From Candidatus Aerophobota bacterium (GTDB taxonomy: Bacteria; Aerophobota; Aerophobia; Aerophobales; JAGGXI01), in the NCBI GenBank assembly GCA_021163155.1, contig JAGGXI010000010.1, forward strand, positions 1 to 7,573: a stretch of DNA of 7,573 bases, written 5' to 3'. This document shows positions 1-5,676 of the stretch, piece by piece (position 1 is the first letter of the stretch; every line of letters starts with the position of its first letter). The notes under the pieces are model-generated. The model saw nothing but the letters and a program-made list of their open reading frames with translations. It was not told the origin of the DNA and ran no database searches. Position numbers and translations under genes: made by a program.

Positions 1-43
1 CCTCTAATCCTTTAATCCTTCTTTCCCCTTTATCCTGCCTTTA

Positions 44-71
44 CGCAGGCTAAAGCCTGCGGCTACCGGTA
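44..71 (-). repeat. REP-like hairpin, copy A
   Basis: The inverted repeat CGCAGGC-TAAA-GCCTGCG (44-61) forms a perfect 7-bp stem with a 4-nt loop. On the minus strand it is preceded by GTAG (62-65, read as GGTAGCC into the stem), and that GTAG overlaps the palindrome TACCGGTA (64-71). A GTAG tetranucleotide directly 5' of a hairpin is the hallmark of REP elements mobilised by RAYT (Y1, IS200/IS605-related) transposases. Assigning this copy to that class is inference from structure, and no such transposase lies in the window. In the operon transcript the hairpin would lie about 80 nt past the CYTH stop, where it could act as an mRNA 3'-end stabiliser. Confidence 0.65.
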
Positions 72-121
72 CCTCTTTCTCTCTAATCCTGTTTTTTTGT
101 TTCTGTTTTTTCTTGCTTTTC

Positions 122-147
122 CCTCTAATCCTCTAATCCTCTAATCC
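122..147. repeat. CCTCTAAT octamer tandem array (3 units)
   Basis: Three exact CCTCTAAT units lie at 122-129, 130-137 and 138-145, followed by CC. The minus strand reads GGATTAGA in tandem. The third unit contains the TAG stop codon (141-143) of the CYTH gene, so the coding region ends inside the array. Units added or lost further downstream would not change the protein. Confidence 0.85.
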
Positions 148-647
148 TGTTTTTTTAGTAGCTCCAGATACGATTTTCTAATAAGATTCTCCTTTTTTAT
201 ATTCATCTTTTTTAAAAGTTCAAATATCTTTTTTTTATCCTTCCACCTTTTTCCTTCTATTTCCAAAAATTCTCCCAAATGCTTAACTTTATCTAAACAA
301 ATTTTTAAATTATTCCATTGATAAAAGTCTCTTATTTTCTCTACTTTCTCTACTTCAAAAAATCCTAAAATTTTTAAAAGAGAATATATTTTCCCCTCTA
401 CTTTAATTTCTATCTCTCTTCTTGTTTTCGTCTCTTCATCCAATTTTTTCCCTTTGTAAGTTAAAAAGAGATCATTTTTTGTCTCTCTAACTCTCAGAGC
501 CTCGTCCTTCTTTTTAAAATTATAATAAGAATGGTCAAAGTAGGTATCTATTTGATGCTCTCTTTTAATCAATTTAATTCCTAATAGAGCAAGTCTTTTT
601 TCTACCCCCTCTTTTTCTATATTAGCTTTTACTTCTACTTCTACCAT
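141..647 (-). CDS. CYTH-domain protein, CyaB-like (class IV adenylate cyclase / triphosphate-binding)
   Basis: This 168-aa protein matches the usual length of CyaB-type CYTH proteins. The diagnostic ExExK motif is at the N-terminus (E3, E5, K7). It is followed by DTYFD (34-38), EALRVR (49-54), TYKGKK (63-68), RREIEI (76-81), K104 and R106, ICLD (116-119), the acidic pair in EFLEIE (E129, E131), and a CyaB-style C-terminal SYLELL. These Arg/Lys and Glu residues line the tunnel that binds a triphosphate and metal ions in this superfamily. Known members make cAMP or hydrolyse thiamine triphosphate or inorganic triphosphate, and the sequence does not say which applies here. The ATG at 647 is favoured because ExExK follows it directly. 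Its start overlaps the end of ftsW by 26 bp, which suggests coupled translation. An AAGGA lies upstream but rather far away. The last codons and TAG stop fall in the interspersed repeat, so the extreme C-terminus may have been altered by repeat arrival. This family is not a usual dcw member. Confidence 0.85.
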   Translation of the reverse strand: MVEVEVKANIEKEGVEKRLALLGIKLIKREHQIDTYFDHSYYNFKKKDEALRVRETKNDLFLTYKGKKLDEETKTRREIEIKVEGKIYSLLKILGFFEVEKVEKIRDFYQWNNLKICLDKVKHLGEFLEIEGKRWKDKKKIFELLKKMNIKKENLIRKSYLELLKKQD

Positions 648-1764
648 TTTCTGTAGTTTCCTTAACCTTATTATTTAATTTTTTAGATATGTTTAAAAGG
701 ATTCCTACTGATATTAAACTAATTAATAGAGACGACCCTCCGTAACTGACGAAGGGGAGGGTTGTCCCTGTAGTGGGTAAAAGTACTGTGCTTACTCCCA
801 TATTAATGATGGCTTGAAAACAGATTGAAAGAGTTAATCCCATAGCTAAAAGCTTCCCAAACTCATCGGGTGCTTTTTTTACAATTTTTAAACATCGCCA
901 AGCTAACAAGGAAAACAGAATTACAATTAAAGTTGTTCCTATAAAACCGAGTTCTTCTCCAATTACAGCAAAGATAGAATCAGTATAAGGAGCTGGAAGA
1001 TAAAAGAGTTTTTCTTTTCCCTGACCGGGTCCTAAACCCCATAGTCCTCCCGAACCTAAGGATATCTTAAGGTGCAGCGGTTGGAAACTTATTCCATGAG
1101 GATCCTTTCCCGGGAAGAGAAATCCTATTATTCTATTTTTTCGGTAATCTGCTGAAAGAATAAAAAAGCAGATGGGAACTATGCTCAAAATTATACCATA
1201 GAATAGATGGAAGACCCTAACTCCTCCTGCATAGAGAAGAGCAAAAGCAACCCCTCCTACAATAATAGCTGTCCCCAAATCAGGCTCTATGGCTATCAAA
1301 ATAAAAATAATCCCTATTACGATAAAGTAAGGTAGAAATCCATTAATAAAACTTTTTATTTTCTTTTTTTTTCTAACTAATGATGAAGCAAGATAGATAA
1401 CCAGAATTATTTTAATTATTTCTGTAGGTTGGATTTGAATTCCTCCTAAATAAATCCATCGATGAACACCTCTAATTTCTTTGCCTATTCCGGGTATAAA
1501 TACTGAGAGAAGCAAAAGCATAATAAGGAAAGGTAACCCTTTAGATAATTTCTGATATTTTTGATAATTAAACTTAAAGGCTAACCAGAATAAAAGTAGC
1601 CCTATTCCTACCCACATTAATTGACGTTTAAGTAAAAAATAGGGATTGTTTTTATAAAGAGATCCGTAGCAAGTGCTTGCGCTAAAAGTTGCCATTATTC
1701 CTATACCTACAAGTAAAAATGTAATAAGCAAAAGAAAACAGTCAAGGGTCTTATTTTTTTTCAA
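622..1764 (-). CDS. ftsW: FtsW, SEDS-family septal peptidoglycan glycosyltransferase
   Basis: This 380-aa polytopic membrane protein polymerises lipid II into glycan strands at the division septum, together with a class B penicillin-binding protein. About ten hydrophobic segments are visible. SEDS signatures include HRWI...IQPTE (101-115), EPDLGTA (160-166), the fourth large extracellular-loop motif around YTDSIFAVIGEELG (260-273) with D262 as the expected catalytic acid, NMGV (321-324), and LPTTGTTLPFVSYGGSS near 329-345. RodA and SpoVE are close paralogues; position directly after murD in a dcw block favours FtsW. YTDS replaces the more common HTDF around the acid. The start is TTG (1762-1764), chosen because the basic N-terminal tail and first membrane helix begin there. 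The SD is weak (AAGAG-like). It overlaps the murD end by 14 bp and the CYTH start by 26 bp. The C-terminal tail is short and polar (GRSRSKS). Confidence 0.93.
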   Translation of the reverse strand: MKKNKTLDCFLLLITFLLVGIGIMATFSASTCYGSLYKNNPYFLLKRQLMWVGIGLLLFWLAFKFNYQKYQKLSKGLPFLIMLLLLSVFIPGIGKEIRGVHRWIYLGGIQIQPTEIIKIILVIYLASSLVRKKKKIKSFINGFLPYFIVIGIIFILIAIEPDLGTAIIVGGVAFALLYAGGVRVFHLFYGIILSIVPICFFILSADYRKNRIIGFLFPGKDPHGISFQPLHLKISLGSGGLWGLGPGQGKEKLFYLPAPYTDSIFAVIGEELGFIGTTLIVILFSLLAWRCLKIVKKAPDEFGKLLAMGLTLSICFQAIINMGVSTVLLPTTGTTLPFVSYGGSSLLISLISVGILLNISKKLNNKVKETTENGRSRSKS

Positions 1765-3112
1765 TTTTCTCTTTTAATCTTCTCACCTCTTTTTTAAAGA
1801 AGTCTCCTCTCTGTTTATAGTTTTTAAATTGGTCAAAACTGGCACAACCAGGGGAAAGTAGGATATGATCTCCTTTTACTGCTTCTTTAAAAGCTTCCTT
1901 TACTGCCTCTTTTAAATTATTTACCATAAAAATAGGGCAGAACTCACCAAGTTGAGTTTTGATTTTCTCTTTAGCTTCTCCTATTGAAAATATCTTTTTT
2001 ACCCCTTCTTTTACCTCATCTTTTATAGAGGAGAAGTCGGCTCCTTTATCTTTTCCTCCCATAATGAGTATTACAGGATTTTTAAGGGATTGAAGACATT
2101 TTTTAACGGCATCTTCATTGGTAGCTTTGGAGTCATTGATAAATCTCACTCCTTTGATTTCATCTACATATTCTTCTCGATGGGGCAATCCTTTGAAATG
2201 TATTAGGGTCTCCCTTATTAGCTCTTTTTCTACATTATAAATAGAAGAGATGCTTATAGCACAAAGTATATTTTCTAAATTATGAGGTCCAGGAAGAGGA
2301 ATCTCATCTCTGTTAATAATCTCTTCCTCCCCATCAAATCTCCTTATTATTCGGTTTTTCTTGAGAAAAACTCCCTCTCTAAGTTCTTCTTTTTGGCTGA
2401 AGAAGATTACTTTACTTTTTATTTTTTGGGATAAAAGATAAAGATTAAAATCGTCTCTATTTAACACTGTAAAGTCTTCTTTTTTTTGATTGAGAAAAAT
2501 TCTACTTTTAAGTTCAATGTATTTTTTGAGGTTTAAATGCCGATCTAAATGGTCAGGGGTGATGTTAAGTATACAGGATACTTTTGGAGAGAAACTCTTC
2601 ACTGTCTCTAATTGAAAGCTGCTTACTTCTACCACTACTATCTGTTTTTTTTCTTTTACTATATTAGATAAAGGAATCCCTATGTTGCCCGCTATTTGGA
2701 CATTTTTATATGCTTTTTTTAAAATTTGACCTGTAAGAAAGGTAGTAGTTGTCTTGCCATTTGTTCCTGTAATGGCGATTAAAGGGGCGTCTTTTATAAA
2801 GAGGGAAGATAGCTCTAATTCTCCTATAATAGGAATGCCTGATGTTTGAGCTTTTTGAATAATAGGGATATCTAAGGGGATTCCAGGGGAGACAACAATT
2901 AGTTCTTGATTTTTAAGTAAATTTAGTGGATGAGGGCCAAGAACAACCTTTATTTTCTTTCTGGAAAGAATATCAGCCTCTGCTCTTTTTTCTTTATCTT
3001 TTTTTATTTCCGCTATAGTTACTTTAGCCTCTCTATCTTTTAAAAGATTAGCTGCTCCTATTCCACTTACTCCCATACCTAAAACAAGTACTTTTTTATT
3101 TTTAAGAATCAT
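1751..3112 (-). CDS. murD: MurD, UDP-N-acetylmuramoyl-L-alanine--D-glutamate ligase
   Basis: This cytoplasmic ATP-dependent ligase adds D-Glu to UDP-MurNAc-L-Ala. From the ATG at 3112 it is 453 aa, normal for MurD. In that numbering the N-terminal Rossmann loop GMGVSG is at 12-17, the ATP P-loop GTNGKTT at 116-122, EVSSFQLE at 162-169, NITPDHLDRH at 183-192, GPHNLENILCA from about 275, NDSKATN at 326-332, GGKDKGADF at 352-360, and the MurD-typical SPGCASFDQFKNY near 420-432 followed by RGDFF. An in-frame GTG at 3151 would add 13 residues. I prefer the ATG because the MKKVLVLG-type beginning of MurD aligns with it and the extra codons fall in an inverted-repeat element. Neither start has a clear SD. 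The gene follows mraY after the only sizeable gap of the operon, and its 3' end overlaps ftsW by 14 bp, with an A8 run at the junction. Confidence 0.95.
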   Translation of the reverse strand: MILKNKKVLVLGMGVSGIGAANLLKDREAKVTIAEIKKDKEKRAEADILSRKKIKVVLGPHPLNLLKNQELIVVSPGIPLDIPIIQKAQTSGIPIIGELELSSLFIKDAPLIAITGTNGKTTTTFLTGQILKKAYKNVQIAGNIGIPLSNIVKEKKQIVVVEVSSFQLETVKSFSPKVSCILNITPDHLDRHLNLKKYIELKSRIFLNQKKEDFTVLNRDDFNLYLLSQKIKSKVIFFSQKEELREGVFLKKNRIIRRFDGEEEIINRDEIPLPGPHNLENILCAISISSIYNVEKELIRETLIHFKGLPHREEYVDEIKGVRFINDSKATNEDAVKKCLQSLKNPVILIMGGKDKGADFSSIKDEVKEGVKKIFSIGEAKEKIKTQLGEFCPIFMVNNLKEAVKEAFKEAVKGDHILLSPGCASFDQFKNYKQRGDFFKKEVRRLKEKIEKK

Positions 3113-3138
3113 TTTTAGGGGTTTATACTTAAGATGAA

Positions 3139-3199
3139 TTGTGGTAGCCACAACTTTTGAGTTACGTATATATTTCGCAGGCTAAAGCCTGCCATTACC
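3139..3199. repeat. Inverted pair of REP-like hairpins between mraY and murD (BIME-like)
   Basis: Two diverged hairpin elements face each other. The right one is GCAGGC-TAAA-GCCTGC (3177-3192), with the same stem and loop as copy A; on the minus strand it is preceded by a degenerate GGTAATG instead of GGTAGC. The left one, read on the + strand, starts with GGTAGCC (3143-3149) and continues into a weaker AACT-TTTG-AGTT stem (3153-3164) bounded by CAC and ACG. Its leading part also forms the perfect palindrome TTGTGG-TAG-CCACAA (3139-3153). Outer edges AATTGTGGTA and, reversed, AATTTGGTAA resemble each other. Inverted REP pairs are known as BIMEs in enterobacteria. Equating this with a BIME is inference from layout. 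It lies within the operon transcript. Confidence 0.5.
3167..3195 (-). promoter_or_regulatory. Possible sigma-70-type promoter for murD
   Basis: On the minus strand ATGGCA (3195-3190, 4 of 6 matches to TTGACA) is separated by 17 bp from TATATA (3172-3167, 4 of 6 matches to TATAAT). Transcription would start near 3160, giving a leader of about 48 nt before the ATG at 3112. The spacer contains the REP-like hairpin. Matches of this quality are frequent by chance in AT-rich DNA, so this is only a candidate. An alternative is the extended -10 TGGTAAAAT at 3210-3202, which lacks a good -35. Confidence 0.22.
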
Positions 3200-3229
3200 A
3201 AATTTTACCATTTTTTGTGTAAAAGCTGA

Positions 3230-4270
3230 TTATTTAAAAAATAAACTGCTTAATCCTATTAGAGATAAGATAAGAGATAAAATCCAAAAATAAGTGACAA
3301 TTTTTTTCTCCTCCATTCCTTTAAGCTCATAATGGTGATGAAGGGGACTCATTTTTATTATTCTTTTTCCTGTTAGTTGAAAGGAAAAGACTTGAAGAAT
3401 CACTGAAAAAGCTTCTATTAAAAAAACTCCTCCTATTATACATAATAAAAGTTCTTTTCTTATTAAAATAGCTGTGATTCCCAGCGTTCCTCCTAAAACT
3501 TGAGCTCCTGTATCTCCCATAAATATCTGAGCAGGGTGAATATTGTAGCGAAGAAATCCAACTACTGCTCCTAATATTGCTCCCCAAAAGACCATTAACT
3601 CTTTTATATCAGTAATATGAGTAATATGTATATAATGGTTAAAGATACCGTTGCTTCCCTCAAGATAGACTAAGAAAGTATAAGCAGCACCAGAAAAGAT
3701 AAAACATCCACCAGCTAATCCATCTAATCCATCGGTGAGGTTAACACTATTTGTTGTTCCTACAATTACCGCTACTATCAGAGGAATATATGCCCATCCT
3801 ATATCTAAGCTCGCTCCTATAAAAGGAATGTCCAAATAGGAATTAAATTGGGTGAAGTAATACAGATAGATAGCAATAATGAACGATAAGATAAACTGAA
3901 GAGATAATTTAGTCTTGACCTTCAATCCTTGAGAACTTTTTCTCTTTATTTTTAATCTATCATCCCAAAACCCAATTATTCCCAATAAGAGAGTAGTGAT
4001 AAAACTAATCAAAACAAAGCTGTTAGTTAAATTTCCAAATATCAAAAGAGATAAACTAAAGGAAATGATGATGAAAATCCCTCCTGCTGTAGGAATTCCT
4101 ATCTTTTTATAATGGGATGAAGGAGCGTATGAACGAAAATAGTCTACCAATCCTATCTTTTTAAATTTTTTTATCCCTATTCTTTTTAATAAAAAGAGAG
4201 CTAATAAGAGTGAGAGAATGAAAGCTCCTCCTGTGCGAAGGAAGAGAGAAGGAATCAAGTGATAGAGCAT
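3230..4270 (-). CDS. mraY: MraY, phospho-N-acetylmuramoyl-pentapeptide transferase
   Basis: This 346-aa integral membrane enzyme transfers phospho-MurNAc-pentapeptide from the UDP carrier to undecaprenyl phosphate, giving lipid I. About ten membrane segments are visible, with active-site motifs in the cytoplasmic loops. These are KKIGIPTAGG (55-64), the paired aspartates in WDDRLK (D103, D104), NLTDGLDGLAGG (177-188; D180, D183), FMGD (250-253; D253) and the triple-histidine motif MSPLHHHYELKG (307-318; H311-H313). These residues separate MraY from WecA/TagO-type relatives. After the FMGD aspartate the sequence reads TGAQVLGG, where most MraY proteins have TGSLALGG or similar. The ATG at 4270 has a good SD (AAGGA, 8 nt upstream). 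The start overlaps murF by 16 bp, so translation is probably coupled. Confidence 0.95.
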   Translation of the reverse strand: MLYHLIPSLFLRTGGAFILSLLLALFLLKRIGIKKFKKIGLVDYFRSYAPSSHYKKIGIPTAGGIFIIISFSLSLLIFGNLTNSFVLISFITTLLLGIIGFWDDRLKIKRKSSQGLKVKTKLSLQFILSFIIAIYLYYFTQFNSYLDIPFIGASLDIGWAYIPLIVAVIVGTTNSVNLTDGLDGLAGGCFIFSGAAYTFLVYLEGSNGIFNHYIHITHITDIKELMVFWGAILGAVVGFLRYNIHPAQIFMGDTGAQVLGGTLGITAILIRKELLLCIIGGVFLIEAFSVILQVFSFQLTGKRIIKMSPLHHHYELKGMEEKKIVTYFWILSLILSLIGLSSLFFK

Positions 4271-5658
4271 ATTTTTATCCTTAATCTATCGGCTATCTCA
4301 TCCATTTTCATTCCTCTTGAACCTTTAATTAAAAGAGAGTCTCCTCTTTTTAAGTAAGAGAATAAATTTTTTATTAGCTCTTCTTTATCTCTAAAATAGA
4401 AAACTTCTTTCATCTTCATCTTTTTTGCCCCTTTTTCTACTTCTTCAGAAAATTTTCCTAAGATAAATAGAGCATTAATACCCAGTTTTCCTGCTTCTTC
4501 TCCCAATTTTTTATGGAAGAGAGGAGCTTTTTCTCCAAGTTCCAACATATCTCCCAAAATGGCTATTTTGCGATTCCCCTCCACTTTTTGTAACAGTTCT
4601 AAGGCTCTGGACATCGATTCAGGATTAGCATTGTAGGAGTCATTGATTAGTTTATACCCCTTTAATATGTTTATCTGGCAGCGTAAAGGTGGAAGGGTAA
4701 GTTGGGGTGCTATTTGAGCAATAGCATTAAGAGGTATTCTTAAGATGATAGATGCTGCAGAGGCAGCAAGAAAATTATAAATATTGTGTCCTCCTAATAT
4801 ATTAAGATGAATAGGCACCTTTTCTTTTCTGTAGATTAAATTGAATTCCAATCCATTTTCTTTCTCTCGAATTTGTTGAGCTTTAATCTCGCATCTACTT
4901 TTAATACCAAAGGTGAAAACTTTACATTCTGCTTTTCTCTTTAAATTAGCTGTCCATTCATCATCTCCATTTAGTATCAGCCAATTTTTCTTATCCTTAT
5001 TTAATAAAGGAATCATTTCTGCTTTAGCTTCCTTGATTTCTTCCTGACTTCCTAAAAAGCCTATGTGAGAATGATGGATATTAGTAATTATTCCTATGTT
5101 TGGTTGAATTATCTCTGATAAACGCTGAATTTCTCCTCGAGAGTTCATACCCATTTCCAAAATTCCTATCTCCTCAGAGGAGGAGAGTTTAAGCAGGGAA
5201 AGAGGGACTCCAATCTGATTATTGAAGTTACCCTCAGATTTTGAGATGATGTATTTGGAAGAAAGAATCGATGAGAGCATCTCTTTAACTGTAGTTTTTC
5301 CGTTGCTACCTGTTATTCCTATGGTCTTCAAAGATAATTTTTCTCTATTGTATTTAGCTAAATTTTGCAGAGCTCGAAGGACGTCTTTTACTTGAATAAA
5401 AAAGAATTGGGGGGAGGGTAGGGGAATAGATTTACTTATAATAGCTCCGCAAGCTCCTTTTTTCCAGCATTCTTTTATAAAATTGTGACCATCAAAGTGT
5501 TTTCCTGAAAGGGCAATGAATAGTTCTCCCTTTTTTAAGTAGCGAGTATCTGTAGAAATAGAAGATGGGGGAATGAAGGAATTAAGATGTTCTTTTTTAC
5601 CTTTTAACTCTCCTTTTGTAATCTTAAGTATTTCGGAAACAGAAAATCTTTCTCTCAT
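4255..5658 (-). CDS. murF: MurF, UDP-MurNAc-tripeptide--D-alanyl-D-alanine ligase
   Basis: This 467-aa cytoplasmic ligase adds the D-Ala-D-Ala dipeptide to UDP-MurNAc-tripeptide, giving the pentapeptide used by MraY. The domains run in the usual order. The N-terminal uridine-binding part has STDTR (35-39) and FDGHNF (55-60). The central ATPase domain has GITGSNGKTTVKEM (114-127), SEGNFNNQIGVPLSLL (141-156), LEMGMNSRGEI (167-177), TNIHHSHIGFLGS (192-204) and a likely carbamylated lysine in EAKAE (K212). The C-terminal domain has GGHNIYNFLAASAA (289-302), NDSYNANPESM (339-349), ILGDMLELGE (367-376) and IKGSRGMKMDEI (444-455). NDSYNANP and the GSRGM tail are typical of MurF and separate it from MurC, MurD and MurE. 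The start lies 18 bp after murE. No SD is visible, so ribosomes arriving from murE may be needed. The 3' end overlaps mraY. Confidence 0.95.
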   Translation of the reverse strand: MRERFSVSEILKITKGELKGKKEHLNSFIPPSSISTDTRYLKKGELFIALSGKHFDGHNFIKECWKKGACGAIISKSIPLPSPQFFFIQVKDVLRALQNLAKYNREKLSLKTIGITGSNGKTTVKEMLSSILSSKYIISKSEGNFNNQIGVPLSLLKLSSSEEIGILEMGMNSRGEIQRLSEIIQPNIGIITNIHHSHIGFLGSQEEIKEAKAEMIPLLNKDKKNWLILNGDDEWTANLKRKAECKVFTFGIKSRCEIKAQQIREKENGLEFNLIYRKEKVPIHLNILGGHNIYNFLAASAASIILRIPLNAIAQIAPQLTLPPLRCQINILKGYKLINDSYNANPESMSRALELLQKVEGNRKIAILGDMLELGEKAPLFHKKLGEEAGKLGINALFILGKFSEEVEKGAKKMKMKEVFYFRDKEELIKNLFSYLKRGDSLLIKGSRGMKMDEIADRLRIKICSIT

Positions 5659-5676
5659 TTTTAATATATTATCACA

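Larger units (their letters stand above)
1..148. repeat. Left composite interspersed-repeat block
   Basis: This is non-coding sequence downstream of the operon. In + strand order it holds one CCTCTAAT octamer and a CCTTTAAT variant (1-16), a CCTTCTTTCCCC segment, a hairpin with its TACCGGTA palindrome (44-71), the 18-bp word CTCTAATCCTGTTTTTTT (81-98), a pyrimidine module containing GTTTCTG (99-105), and three CCTCTAAT octamers (122-145). The same modules occur in the same order and orientation in 7182-7573. The first bases match the end of another copy, so the block probably continues beyond the window. All reading frames are broken by the octamers, so it is not coding. No hairpin followed by a T-run is visible on the transcribed strand, so an intrinsic terminator for the operon is not supported. 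Confidence 0.85.

Noticed and set aside
44-98. Intrinsic terminator for the operon
   Set aside because: The hairpin is not followed by a T-run on the minus strand. The T-run lies on the + strand and about 30 bp away, so it serves neither direction well.
122-147. Telomere-like repeat
   Set aside because: The GGATTAGA units look superficially telomeric, but they are short, interspersed within other modules and present on both sides of ordinary bacterial genes.
141-647. Firm assignment as adenylate cyclase (cyaB)
   Set aside because: The CYTH fold residues are shared by cyclases, thiamine triphosphatases and tripolyphosphatases; the sequence does not decide between them.
3327-3587. Open reading frame of 86 codons on the minus strand within mraY
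   Set aside because: It is out of frame with a clearly conserved gene on the same strand, is Ser/Asn/Arg-rich without recognisable features, and has no independent support.
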